From Rhinopithecus roxellana (lineage: Eukaryota > Chordata > Mammalia > Primates > Cercopithecidae), in the NCBI RefSeq assembly GCF_007565055.1, contig NC_044558.1, positions 127,026,235 to 127,090,234 on the forward strand: 64,000 nt of DNA. The letters run 5' to 3'. This document shows, one piece after another, positions 33,234 through 44,242 of this stretch. The first letter of the stretch is position 1, and each line of letters opens with the position of its first letter. A program made the position numbers and the translations under genes. The notes beneath the pieces were generated by a model. It had not been told where the DNA came from. It saw nothing but the letters and a program-made list of their open reading frames with translations, and did no database searches.

Positions 33234-33621
33234 CACACACTATGGAATTTTACTCAGTGTTATAAAGGAATGAAATGATGGCCTTCACAGCAACCTGGAT
33301 GGAGATGGAGACTATTATTCTAAGAGAAGTAACTCAGGAATGGAAAACCAAATGTCCTATCTTCTCACTTATAAGTGGGAGTTAAGCTATGAGGACACAA
33401 AGGCATAAGAATGATATAATGTACTTTGGGGACTCAGGGGGAAGGGTGGGAGGGAAGTGAGAGATAAGAGACTATACATTGGGTACCGTTTATACTGCTC
33501 AGGTGATGGGTGCACCAAAATCTAAGAAATCACCCCTAGAGAACTTATCCATGTGACCAAACACCACATGTTCCCCCAAAACTATTGAAATAAAAAAAAA
33601 AATTAAAAAAAAAAAAAGAAA
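32949..33621 (+). mobile_element. 5'-truncated LINE-1 (L1P-like) with perfect target duplication
   Basis: Sense L1 3' end: the ORF2 end ('ccatttgatccagcaatcc', 'gggtatttacccagagg') and a 3' UTR with an A-rich tail. The 15-bp direct repeat aagaaaccagcaaca is perfect at 32934-32948 and 33622-33636, so it is one insertion event, about 670 bp long. A TA/TG/TA microsatellite (33187-33240) has grown inside the ORF2 end. Confidence 0.93.
33187..33240. repeat. (TA)n(TG)n(TA)n(CA)n compound microsatellite in L1
   Basis: The L1 consensus has only a few TA units here (gtggtatatatacac). In this copy it has grown to about 54 bp. Confidence 0.9.
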
Positions 33622-33636
33622 AAGAAACCAGCAACA

Positions 33637-34557
33637 AAGTGTTGTTTTCAGAGGAAGGATAATTACCAAAATGGAATGAATCATGTGTTTCCCAAAACTT
33701 GCCTTCTTCTTCAGTCTTTTTGTCTCCAAAAAGGTCAACATTGACCAGCTACCAAAACCCAACTTGGGGATAATTCTCTACAACTTATTCTCCTTCGACC
33801 CCCATATTCCAGTCACTGAGTCTTGTCAGTTTCACTTCACAGAGTCTCTTAATTCCATCTTCTCTCCTCAGTTGCCTTTGCGATTGCCTCGATCTGGCCG
33901 TGACTACATTTCCTGTGGACCACTGCAGTTACGTCCAAGTGGTCTCATCTTATCTTTCTTTTTGTTTGTTCTTCAGTTGATGACTAGAGTGATTTAAAAA
34001 ATTTTTAAAACTATGCATATCTGATCAGATTAATGTCAAGGTTATATCATTCCATTGGTAAAGATGTTAGTGTTGTTTAATTCTTCAAGGTCATTGAGAG
34101 CAGTGTCAGCGACTGATGGAAGGGAGAAAGAGAAGAGGGCTGCACATGCCTGCGGGCATGTTTGAAATGACTGAATTTTGTGCAAGTGCTAGAGGGTTGT
34201 ATGGAGAAGTAAAGGAGAAAGATTGATCTTGATTCTCAGCATTTGAAAGAGTGAGATAAAAGGAACCTGAGGTAAAGATTGGAAGAGAAGAGAGAAGAGT
34301 AAAATTTAGAATCATAACTTTTATTTCTCATGACTTGGCAAGCAATGGAATTTTTGCATTAATGTGAAGGAAATTAGTTTTATAAATTCCAGAAGTATCT
34401 ATAACAATTCCCTAAAAAGATATAAAGGAAAAGACCCTAGATGATATTGTAAAGGAGGAGAAAAAAATGTAAAACAGAGAATGAACTTATTGTTCTTTTT
34501 TGAGTTTCAAGAGAATACCAAAAAAAGTTACAAAAATTTTTTCACAGTTGCTCTGCA
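33637..34557. other. Unique interval
   Basis: Parts near 33790-33920 weakly resemble an ancient mammalian repeat. Two small frames (plus 33683-33997; minus 34106-34315) have no domain. No gene seen. Confidence 0.4.
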
Positions 34558-34584
34558 TGTGTGTGTGTGTATGTGTGTGTGTGT
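34558..34584. repeat. (GT)n microsatellite
   Basis: About 13 GT units interrupted once by AT. Confidence 0.85.
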
Positions 34585-34722
34585 TTAATATCAAGGGAAT
34601 CACCACCATTTTCATAAGCCAATAATAGCAGTTTCTGACATCTGCAAAGCATCCTGAAATAAGAACAGTGCAGACCTGGTTGGAGGCATAAATCTGTGGA
34701 ATATAGATAAGGTTTGCCTTTT

Positions 34723-35053
34723 ATTTTATTTTATTTTATTTTATTTTATTTTATTTTATTTTAAAAGACAGAGTCTTGCTCTGTTGCCCAGACTGGAGTG
34801 CAATGGTGCGGTCTCGGCTCACTGCAACCTCTGCTTCCCATGTTCAAGCGATTCTCCTGCCTCGGCTTCCCAAGTAGCTGGAACTGCAGGCGTGCACCAC
34901 CATGCCCAGCTAATTTCTGTATTTTTCTTTAATAGAGACGGGATTTCACTATATGTTGGCCAGGCTGGTCTGGAACTCCTGACCTCAGGTGATCCACCCA
35001 CGTCAGCCTCCCAAAGTGCTAGGATTATAGGCGTGAGCCACCGTGCCTGGCCT
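34723..35053 (-). mobile_element. Alu (AluS-like) with a (TTTTA)n tail
   Basis: Antisense Alu. Its tail is a pentamer run of about eight TTTTA units (34723-34762). The target duplication aggtttgcctttta is perfect at 34709-34722 (preceded by one a) and 35054-35067. Confidence 0.95.
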
Positions 35054-35126
35054 AGGTTTGCCTTTTAGATGGTTAAGTCTGGTACATCCTCTATTTGAAG
35101 CAAGAGAATTAAAAATAAAGAAAGAA

Positions 35127-35280
35127 GGTGGTGGATTGTTCCTGTAATCCCAGCTATTTGGGAGGCTGAGGCAGGAGGATCATTTGAGCCCAGGAGTTCG
35201 AGGCTGCAGTGAGCTATGATTGCATTACTGCACTCTAACCTGTGCAGTAGAGTGAGACCCTGTCTTAAAAAAAAAAAGAA
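35127..35280 (+). mobile_element. 5'-truncated Alu (right arm only)
   Basis: About 155 bp of the Alu second arm, with an A-rich tail. The 16-bp flank aaaaataaagaaagaa is identical at 35111-35126 and 35281-35296, so the truncation occurred at insertion. Confidence 0.88.
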
Positions 35281-35296
35281 AAAATAAAGAAAGAAA

Positions 35297-36009
35297 ATTT
35301 GGAAAATTGGCAGTCAACAAAAGAAAACATGCTTACTTCGCACTCTATTAGAAACAGCTAAGAGAATTCATTAAAATCCAACCAAACTGAAATAAAATAA
35401 TAGAGGCAAAGTTATTTTAATTTCCTGAACTGGGAAATTAACCTTTTCCAGCAAGACAGAAGATTGATGAGAAAGAGATTATACATCTATCCAGACTTCT
35501 CTGGCACAGTTCTTTAAGCATTTGAAGATGATGGTGATAGGAAGAATAAGAAACTAAAATAGCTGTTTTATTGTGATGTGAATAAAAATATTGTCATCAA
35601 AGCTTACTCAATAATGTTTTGAGTTTAGATACATTATAAAGTCAATCAGGAAAAGCATTTTACAGTATAAATACCTTATAGAATTAATAAAGAAAACCCT
35701 GTATAATTTAAAAACAAAATCCTAAGGAATCCCTGAACTTAAGTTTACAGACAGACTATAACAGATTGCATGATGTGTACACGTCTGTATGACTGGGTAG
35801 GATAGACTTTGCACAGATGGCCTGAGCCCTGGTGGGACTGGCTTAGCCAGAGGAAGGAGGGCTGTTTTCCAATTTATTTTCTTAGAGGAAATAACTTTTT
35901 ATAATCCGTCCCATCAAAGGGGGTGCTTTTTCCTAATTCATTAAAAGTCTTGCACTAAGTTGGTAGTAAAAATGTTAATAAAGACCAAGAAGAGTCCTTG
36001 GATAGCTGT
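35297..36009. other. Unique AT-rich interval
   Basis: No repeat family or gene recognised. Confidence 0.45.
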
Positions 36010-36205
36010 ATTAGAACATTGGTCTAGAAATACGTAGGCGCAAGTTTAAGTCCCTTCCTGGGTCACTAACCATGAATGTGGTCTTAGCGTCTCTTAGTCT
36101 CATTTCCTCATTTGCAAAATTACTTGGATTACCTCACAGTGTTGCTGTGAGCATTCAATGTGATAATATATTTAAAAGTGCTTTGCAAACTCATAAAGTA
36201 CCATT
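36010..36205 (+). mobile_element. MIR element
   Basis: 'agtttaagtcccttcctgg', 'gtggtcttagcgtctctta', 'ctcatttcctcatttgcaaa' and 'cacagtgttgctgtgagc' occur in MIR order, sense strand. The 5' tRNA-like part is eroded. Next to it, 36205-36300 looks like another ancient repeat ('ttgagcacttactatgtgcc'). Confidence 0.75.
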
Positions 36206-36421
36206 CAGTGTTCATTTAGTGAACATACATTGAGCACTTACTATGTGCCAGGTACTTTGTTAAGCTTTGCAGATACAGAGCTGCAAGAGACATAGTCCTT
36301 TAGTCCTTGCCCTTGGAAAGCTCTGTGGGGATGCAGATGAACCCATAGATTATAATGCATTACAAGCTTTAACATGAAAGATGCTATGGACTTATAGAGG
36401 ATTGAGAGGCCCAAGATCCTC

Positions 36422-36710
36422 TTTTTTGTTGTTGTTGTTGTTGCCTGGGCTATAGTGCAGTGGCATGATCTTGGCTCACTGCAACCTCCACTCTCCAGGG
36501 GTTCAAGCAATTCTCCTGCCTCAGTCTCCTGAGTAGCTTGGATTATAGGCACCCACCACCATGCCCGGCTAATTTTTTTTGTTTGTTTTTAGTAGAGACA
36601 GGGTTTTGTGATGTTGGCCAGGCTGGTCTCGAACTCATGATCTTAAGAGATCCACCTGCCTCAGCCTCTCAAAGTGCTGCGATTACAGGTATGAGCCGCC
36701 GTGCCTGGCC
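36422..36710 (-). mobile_element. Alu with a (TTG)n tail
   Basis: Antisense Alu whose tail is a (TTG)n run at 36428-36442. About 20 bases of the 3' end next to the tail are missing. The direct repeat gagaggccc occurs at 36404-36412 and 36711-36719. Confidence 0.88.
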
Positions 36711-36720
36711 GAGAGGCCCT

Positions 36721-36946
36721 CTATATGTAAGACCCCCAGACCTCCAGTGCTACTTACCAGAACTGTATACAGTTAGATCACTTCAGATCTATAGTACTAC
36801 GTGTATCTGGATAGGAAAATAAAAGACACCAGCACAGAGCTACCTCTGCCACAAAGTTACCTTCTTGCAAATCAGAAAGAGAAATCTCTTCTAGACAGAT
36901 AAGTTGCAAAACATGGCTCTTCTGCAAAGACTAGTCAGAAGAAGGC
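36721..36946. other. Unique interval before the tandem duplication
   Basis: No repeat recognised. It leads directly into the 149-bp tandem duplication. Confidence 0.4.
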
Positions 36947-37244
36947 ATCCCTTTTGGTGGGCCAGAGCATAGGAGGACCAGATTGGAGTCATCTCTTATA
37001 TTCAGGGGCCACTGTATCAGGCACAACCTCAGCCAGTAAACATGGTGGCTTGGCACTGTAAAATACCGCAGGATACAGCATGCATACATATATGTATCCC
37101 TTTTGGTGGGCCAGAGCATAGGAGGACCAGATTGGAGTCATCTCTTATATTCAGGGGCCACTGTATCAGGCACAACCTCAGCCAGTAAACATGGTGGCTT
37201 GGCACTGTAAAATACCGCAGGATACAGCATGCATACATATATGT
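36947..37244. repeat. Perfect 149-bp tandem duplication
   Basis: Two head-to-tail copies, 36947-37095 and 37096-37244, which I could align base for base with no difference. Each starts atcccttttggtgggcc and ends catgcatacatatatgt. The unit is not a recognised transposon. The sequence before copy 1 (gaaggc) and after copy 2 (gcatgcaattt) does not extend the repeat. Perfect identity means a recent event, a mis-assembly, or gene conversion. Confidence 0.97.
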
Positions 37245-37969
37245 GCATGCAATTTAGGGGGAGGAATTAATTCTGTGAACTTGGCCTATGTAAACAGACT
37301 GATATACTCCTGGAAGGGATGGATGTTTGCAAAAACTAAGAACTGCATGCCAGCTTTACCATGTGAACAAAAGAGGATTCTGTAGAGGTGTATGAGAGCC
37401 CACCAGGAACACAGAAAATTCTGGGGACTTAGAACAGAGGAAGTTTAATGCAGGAATTGGTCACCAAGGTGATGGGATTGCTAAGAAGTCAAATAGGAGA
37501 TGCTGAGTCAACCTAGACACTAGCAATGGCAGGAAGCTAATGTCACTCTTAGGTGGGGGTGACAGAGAGAGGAGTCAGTTATGCTGGAGTCCAGAGGCCA
37601 GGACCACTCTATGGAAAATGAGGCCACAGTAGGCCTGGGTGGTGTGAGCTGACACTGCAGAGAGACAGAGCCACTGCTGGAGATGCTGGTGAAGGCAGAG
37701 AAGGAGGGGGAGAAACCCACTGGCCTCTCCTTTACTTCTTCAGTGTCACTAGGTACTTCTCCTGGCTGATCCCAGATCCTCCAACTATAAGGAACCTTGG
37801 AAATGCAGCTTGCATGGCTCAGCACTCTGCTACCCAAAGCAGGCCGGGGAAGTGGGTGGAAAGACATCTGAGGGCTCCAGGTTGGTACAGAGAGTGGGAA
37901 GAAAATATGAGACTGAACGGAGTAACCACGAATGATTCAAAGTTCTTTTTAATACAGCGGTATAGAAAG
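37245..37969. other. Unassigned interval
   Basis: It contains 37400-37850, which may be the same ancient repeat family as 32100-32700. A minus frame of 115 codons (37520-37867) has no domain. No gene called. Confidence 0.35.
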
Positions 37970-37980
37970 AAGCAACATAG

Positions 37981-38271
37981 GCCCAGCGTGGTAGCTCACG
38001 TCTGTAATCCCAGCACTTTGGGAGGTCGAGGTGGGTGGATTACTTGAAGTCAAGAGTTTGAGACCGGCCTGGCTCACATGGTGAAACCCCATCTCTACTA
38101 AAAATACAAAAGTTAGCTGAGCATGGTGGCATGCGCCTGTAATCCCAGCTATGTGGGAGGCTGAGGCATGAGAATCGCTTGAACCCAAAAGGCAGAGGTT
38201 GCAGTGAGCTGAGATTGTGCCATTACACTCCAGCCTGGTGACAGAGAGATACTCTGAAAAAAAAAAAAAAA
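37981..38271 (+). mobile_element. Alu (AluS-like) with target-site duplication
   Basis: Sense Alu beginning gcccagcgtggtagctc, with a 17-base A tail. aagcaacatag is perfect at 37970-37980 and 38272-38282. Confidence 0.95.
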
Positions 38272-38511
38272 AAGCAACATAGAGGAAGAAAAGTTTGATA
38301 TACAATGCAATCTCTCAGAAACTGCCCATTACCCCTGTTGTGAGACCCTCTGGCCTTTAGTTCTCTTGGATACTGAAATGAAACCCAGTTACTGCAGTTG
38401 TGAATCTGGATACCCAGTGCCAATATCAGTCATCCACTGATCCTACTGTTCGCAATCACAATGTCTTTAGTGTACCCACTTTGCTCTCTCTTACGCAAGT
38501 ATCCTCTAAGA

Positions 38512-38724
38512 CAGTGCCATCCAATACTTTTCTGTGATGATGGAAATGTTCTATGTCTGTGTTGTCCAATAGGGAAGCCACCCACCACATGTGGTCACTG
38601 GACACTTGAAATGTGTCTAGTGTAACTGAGGAACTGTATTTTAAATTTTATTTAATTTTAATTATTTATAATTTGAACTTAAATCTCCATATGTGGCTAG
38701 GGGCTACCATATTGGACAGATTTT
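38512..38724 (+). mobile_element. hAT-type DNA transposon (MER3/MER58-like)
   Basis: A 213-bp non-autonomous element. It begins cagtgccatccaata, and the last bases (ccatattggacaga) carry the inverted copy of tccaata. Internal text ('gatgatggaaatgttctat', 'cacatgtggtcactggac', 'atatgtggctaggggctac') matches this Charlie-type family as I recall it. The 8-bp flank ctctaaga (38504-38511) recurs as ctctaagg at 38725-38732, the length expected for hAT insertion. Confidence 0.85.
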
Positions 38725-38732
38725 CTCTAAGG

Positions 38733-39430
38733 TATTGGGACTGAGCATTTGGATAATCTCACTGGTTTATTCTACAAGGGAGAACTGTCTTTACTTTCCA
38801 GGTAATCCCAGGAGTTAAACTAACTCAGATCATCAGAACAGGTTGAAATTTCACTGCACCCTCCGGCTTTGTTGATAATTCTATTGTGTCCTCAATGCTT
38901 CATGCAACCAGGGAGATTCCAAGCCTCTCTTCCTGATGCAGTCAGGGGAGACAGAGAGACTTGTGGAAAGGTTCCTTTGCCAATATGCATCTGGGGAGAG
39001 CACGGAAGGCAGCACTCCAATTGCTCCATGGCCACAGAGTGGTGTGGAGGCATCTGGAAGTTTCTTTTTGTTTCTGTTTTTTTTTTTTTTTTTTGGGTTC
39101 TGAGAGAGGCACAGAAAAGGCTAAAAGGGGGAATTATAACATCTCAGAGGCTGCCACCAAAGAAAATGGCCCAGACCAAAATCAAAACAATAACAGTAGC
39201 AAAACCAGGATGACATACATCCCAAAGGATGCGAGAAAGACAGAGTATGACAGCGGACCTGAAGCCTGCTTGTATTACAAAATTATGGCTCCTCCTAGGG
39301 CCACCTGGAGTACATTTGACCCCTTTGGATGACAAGATCAGAGCAAAAAACGCTGGGTGCACTGAGCTTATGTCTAAACAGAGAAAATACAAAAATGACT
39401 AAAATTACTCCCCAGAAAACCCGAGTTACA
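38733..39430. other. Unassigned interval
   Basis: It contains a T run (39078-39095) and a plus-strand frame (38961-39332, 123 codons) plus an overlapping one (38869-39213). None shows a recognisable domain. There is no repeat family I can name, and no gene is supported. Confidence 0.4.
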
Positions 39431-39795
39431 GACAAAACAATAATAGTTATTATTGTACATAGATAATGTAGGCATGGTCAAGCATATTCACAGCAACTTT
39501 GTTTGTAGCAGTAAAAAAAAAAAAAAAGAGAGACAGATTAGAACAATAATACAAACAACAACAAAATAAAATCCCGTCAATGGAAGAGTGGGTAATTTGC
39601 AGAATCACTGAGAAAGTAGCACTATACCATAGTGAAAATATGTGCATTAGTGTGGAAGAATTTCCGAGATATTGAATGGAGGAAGCAAGTCCCAAAACAA
39701 TATTTGAAAACATGATATAAGGTAGCAGGCAAAGCTGAGTAATATTTGATTTAGGGATACATACGTAAGTGGTAGCAACTATCAAAAAAAGTAGA

Positions 39796-40089
39796 GGCCA
39801 AGCTCGATGGCTCACACCTGTAATCTCAGCACTTTGGGAGGCTGAGGTGGGGGAATCGCTTGAGCTCAGGAGTTGGAGACGAGTCTGGGCAACATGGTGA
39901 AACCCTGTCTCTACCTAAAATACAGAAAAATTAGCCAGGCATGGTGACACACGCCTGTAGTCCCAACTACTCAGGAGGCTGAGGTGGGAGGACTGCTCAA
40001 GCCCAGAAGGTAGAGACTGCAGTGAGCTGACATCACACCACTGCACTCCAGCCTGGGCAACAGAGTCAGAGTCAGATCCTGTCTTCAAA
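39796..40089 (+). mobile_element. AluJ-like, first of a tandem pair
   Basis: Sense Alu with old-type arms. Its tail has lost its A run (ctgtcttcaaac) and is followed immediately by another Alu in the same orientation. Confidence 0.9.
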
Positions 40090-40092
40090 CCA

Positions 40093-40470
40093 GGCTAGGT
40101 GCTATGGCTCATGCCTGTAATCCCAGCACTTTGGGAGGCTAGGTTGGCAGATCACCTGAGGTCAGGAGCTTGAGACCAGCCTGGCCAATATGGTAAAACC
40201 CTGTCTTTACTAAAAATAGAAAAATTAGCCTGGAGTGGTGGTGCACGCCTGTAATCCCAGCTACTTAGGAGGCTGAGGCAGGAGAATCACTTGAACCTGG
40301 GAATCGAAGTTTGCAGTGAGCCGAGATTGCACTGCTGCACTCCAGCCTGGGTGACAGAGCAAGACTTCATCTAAAACAAACCAAAAATCCCAAAAAACAA
40401 ACCAAACCAAACAAACTACTCCCCACCCCCATAAACAAACAAATAAACAAAAAAAACCCCCAAACACCCA
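40093..40470 (+). mobile_element. Alu (AluS-like), second of a tandem pair
   Basis: Sense Alu starting ggctaggtgctatgg. The tail is long and degenerate, a run of C-interrupted A tracts (caaaccaaaccaaac and ataaacaaacaaata) to about 40470. The close head-to-tail pairing may reflect insertion into the first Alu's A-rich tail. Confidence 0.88.
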
Positions 40471-40600
40471 AAAAAGGAGAGAAGCAAGGCAAAGCCAGGA
40501 CAGTGGTTACCTCTGGGAGGTGAGGGGAAATGGAATCAGGAGTTGCTCACTCGGGACTTGCATGGCAATAGGAATGCCCTTTTTCTTAACTTGTGTCGTG

Positions 40601-41414
40601 AGGGCAAAGTTTTTATTTTCTTCCTCTTATTAAAGTGACCTATAATGCTGAGCAAATAGCATATGTACAATATGATACCCTTTCTGTAAAGTTTAAAACC
40701 AAGTAGAGCCATATACTCTTTCTGAAGTCATATTAAAAGCATACAGAATACCCCAAATTCAGGGGAGGGGTTGATTCAGGGGAGAGAGAAGAACAAAGGA
40801 TCATGCAGAGTTCACAGGGGCTTCAACTGAGGCAGGCATTTTTATTTTTTAGTTCTTTAGCCAACTGGGCTTGTTATATTTTGATATGCCTGAGATATTT
40901 CAATAAAAGTATGAAAAGCTGACGCCACTGCGGCTTCATGGGAGAATCTGCGGGTAATGCAGACCTGGAACTGCAGATGTACTGCAGAGGAGAGCAAACG
41001 AGGAAAGAGGAACGCTAGATGACCTCTAGGTACATGACAGGTGCCAGAGATAGGAAGAAGTCCACAGAAAACCTGCGTTCAGAGCAAGGAGATGAATAGG
41101 GAAGCATTAGGCCTGCTGGCTGGGAATAATAATGGTAGATGGCTGAGAGAAAGCAGAGGGGCCCAGTATCTCATTCATTCACTCATTCATTCATTGGGCA
41201 CATTTTAATGGACTGTTTCCACATGGAAGGCTTTGTTTTGCTCATCTCCTATTTTGTGTGTCTTCTTTAACAAGCGGAGACCATACTGAAGGGATTGAAA
41301 AATTTCAAACATAATCAGTGTAAAATAGGAAAGGGGTTATTAAGAGACCACTTGGTATCTTGCATTTTTTGTTTGTTTGCTTGCTTGGTTTTGAGGGGCA
41401 GCCAGCCTAGGACA
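40601..41414. other. Unique interval with (ATTC)n
   Basis: An ATTC run sits at 41172-41196 (about six units). The rest has no recognised repeat or gene. A sequence with an AATAAA (40901-40906) follows a T-rich part and may be the end of an older element. Confidence 0.4.
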
Positions 41415-41570
41415 GAAGTTAAGGGTGTGGGCTTTGCAACCAGCCTGCAAGGGTTTGAATTCCAACCAATTTTAGCTGTGAGTTCTTGAGCCAGTTGCTT
41501 TACTTCTCTATGCCTTAATTCCATAGTTCAACATCGAGGACGGAGAAGATAATGTCATCTATAAAAGTTA
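41415..41570 (+). mobile_element. MIR element
   Basis: 'gaagttaagggtgtgggct', 'gggtttgaattccaacca', 'gtgagttcttgagccagtt' and 'ctttacttctctatgcct' are in MIR order, sense strand. This includes the tRNA-derived start and the conserved core. Confidence 0.82.
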
Positions 41571-41857
41571 TTACTAGCACACATGGGACCAAATAACATA
41601 ATTTGGAAAGGGGATGCAAACTTGTTTTGAAGAAGGAAAAGCAAATTCCAGCACGATCTCCTTCTGATTCATCACAAAAAACTTTATGGGCATTTAACCC
41701 TCTAGTTCTCTGCTTTATTCACTGATAATGAGGTCCAAAAAGTATGTATTAACATTTTGTTACTTTATATTTTTTCCAGGTTTATTTCAGTAAGTAGAGA
41801 TCTGAAAACAGTATTTGTGAGGTACTTCTATACAGCATTTCTTATATCTGGGATTTT

Positions 41858-42180
41858 TTCTTTCTTTCTTTCTTTCTTTCTTTTTTTTTTTTTTTTGAGA
41901 CGGAGTCTCGCTCTGTCGCCCAGGCTGGAGTGCCGTGGCCAGATCTCGGCTCACTGCAAGCTCCGCCTCCCGGGTTCACGCCATTCTCCTGCCTCAGCCT
42001 CCCGAGTAGCTGGGACTACAGGCGCCCGCCACCACGCCTGGCTAATTTTTTTGTATTTTTTAAGTAGAGACGGGATTCCACCGTGTTAGCCAGGATGGTC
42101 TAGATCTCCTGACCTCGTGATCCGCCCCACTTGGCCTTCCAGAGTGCTGGGATTACAGGTGTGAGCCACCGCGCCCGGCC
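41858..42180 (-). mobile_element. AluY with a (TTTC)n tail
   Basis: Antisense AluY: tttctttctttctttc tail (41858-41881) plus poly-T, then arms close to consensus. Flanks atatctgggatttt (41844-41857) and atgtctgggatatt (42181-42194) are the target duplication with two changes. Confidence 0.93.
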
Positions 42181-42330
42181 ATGTCTGGGATATTTGAGTA
42201 TCATTGAAATGTATATAAATTCTAGATGCGTATGTTACTGTGCTGAGGGTCATTCAAAGCAGCGTAAGTTGATGTTGTCCTCGGGAGGCCTTGCCATTTA
42301 CGGTCTGTGTCAGAGGCTTGTGTTCATTTT

Positions 42331-42617
42331 TCTTTTTCTTTTTGAGACAAGGTCTTGCTCTTTTACCCAGCCTGGAGTGCAGTGGCACGATCACAGCTCA
42401 CTGCAGCCTCAAACTCCTGGGCTCAAGTTATCCTTGCATCTCAGTGTCTCCAGTAGCTGGAACTGCAAGCATGCACCACCTTTCCCAGCTTATTTTTAAA
42501 AAATTTTCTTCCCTTGAGATGGAGTCTTGCTATGTTGACCAGGCTGGTTTTGAACTCCTGACCTCAAGCAATCCTCCCAAGGGCACAGACTATAGGTAGG
42601 AGCCACTGCAGCTGGCC
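42331..42617 (-). mobile_element. AluJ-like
   Basis: Antisense diverged Alu with old-type text (gcagcctcaaactcctggg) and a rearranged 5' end (cccaagggcacagactatagg). Confidence 0.88.
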
Positions 42618-44242
42618 CAGGTGCTTGTTATTTTTGCACTTCTTTAGCAATACCAGCAACTTTTTCTAGCCCTAAAGGCCAAGGGTTGAAAACTAAACTT
42701 CTGGAGAAAAAGAAACCTTGAATAATTTTGCAGACTGGCTAAGCTTTCCGTTTTATTTGTTCAATTATTATTGAATGCCTAAGTCAGGTGTGTCATATTG
42801 ATTCTGAAGACACTGAATCTAGTGGTAGATTTTTGGGGGAACACTTCATTAAGGTTCTAATTTAGTTGGTTTCTTGTGTCACTATGTTCATTGTCATTGA
42901 CTTTCTCTTTCTGCCTATTGATTTCTTGGACTCCATATGCTTTTTCCAATAGTGTCAATCTGAAGTGGTTTTCTTCTAATAAGAAATGCCAGGTCATTGT
43001 CTGGGGAGCCGTAAACAACTTGATGGTGATTGTGCTTGGAAGGTGTTTTAGGCAAGGAGTTGGCCTAAATAGGGCCACCTCATCTTATTTTGCTTGGCTC
43101 ACTTATCATTTGTTTTGGTCTTGGAACCAAGAAATCTCAATATCCATCTTAGTGTGTGGTCCCTGATTTGGAAGGAATGACTTGGCAAGATTTTTAGAAG
43201 TAGTAAGAGCTCCTCTGGATCATGTACCTACTCAACATAATGGAAAAATGGGACAAAATTCTTTCTGCAATTGCAGCTAATTTATAAGAATAATGAAGAG
43301 AGATGTACTGAGAGAGAGCATTTCACTACTTGGTGATAATTAAGCTTTTAAAACTCTGTTAAGAAAGAAATCACTAACCAAAGCAATAGCGGCAACTTTT
43401 CTACCAGAACAGACATTTCTAATTAATTCCTTGGCCATTAAACCCTACAGGCCAATCCAGATGAGCAATAAAAAAGCAGCGAGAGAAGAGTGCTGGAGAA
43501 AGTTTTCTTTGACTGTCAGCATTAACAGTCATATTTTTTCACTGTTCTAAGTAGGAAATTGTGAGTTGCAAAAATGGCTAGGGGAAAATTTTAAAGTCTG
43601 AAATATTCGTTACATGCTTATTAAAATAGAAATTCCATCTGTGTACTATAAAATTAAGTGATTCTAAGGAAAGTAATAGCTTTTAATATTCCTTCAGTAG
43701 GTCCTTTGGGACAGTTTGCGAGTTGGGCTAAAGAGAAGCAACACGGCTCTGATTTTCTTTCCAGAAGATGATGATTTTGGAACGGGAGCATTAATTTCCC
43801 TTTTGAATTATGTACACAGTCACTTTCCCAAGAATACTGAAACTGAGCATATCTCATCCCTGTTTTCCTTCTGATTTCAGGACATATAATGATTTGCCTT
43901 CCATAACTGCAGATGGGCAGGGGTTCTCCTCCTTCCCTTAGCACCCTTCTTAAATTCTTTGCTTGGATTAACATTAAGCCTAATTTGAATAGGAATTCAC
44001 TCTCCTGTGTCGGGTGGCCAGCAAAGCCGTAGGTTCTGCTGCTTTTCACATTAAATGGTGTCAAAAATTACTTGAGCTGAGGATGAGTGTCTTTCACCGC
44101 ATAGATGGAAAATATCTAGGACTGTGCTGGATGCATCCTGGCCCAAGGCAACCGCTCTAAATGTGCGTGCACAAAAACAATGCCTGACTTTCGTGAGTTC
44201 TTCACAATTTATAAGATATATTGACATATATACCTTGACATA
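42618..44242. other. Unique interval, about 1.6 kb
   Basis: No repeat family recognised. A 136-codon minus frame (43654-44064) and a 96-codon plus frame (42876-43166) have no recognisable domain. No gene assigned. Confidence 0.45.

Larger units (their letters stand above)
39431..40600 (+). mobile_element. Old LINE-1 3' region (L1ME-like), split by two Alus
   Basis: 39440-39780 and 40480-40600 show the recalled L1 3' order: 'cacagcaactttgtttgta', 'gcaagtcccaaaacaatat', then after the Alus 'acagtggttacctctggg'. Very diverged, so the boundaries are approximate. Confidence 0.45.

Noticed and set aside
36010..36205. A tRNA-like start in the MIR elements (also 41415-41570)
   Set aside because: MIR heads are tRNA-derived relics; no intact cloverleaf or anticodon arm is seen.
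37029..37238. Repeated minus-strand peptides suggesting a tandem-repeat protein
   Set aside because: They arise from the 149-bp DNA duplication. The unit is not a multiple of three, so the second copy is read in another frame.
36947..37244. CRISPR-like direct repeats
   Set aside because: Only two long adjacent copies with no spacers, in a primate nuclear genome.
38961..39332. A 123-codon frame that looked like a possible retroviral or host protein fragment
   Set aside because: It includes a poly-F run from a T tract, and I could not recognise a domain.
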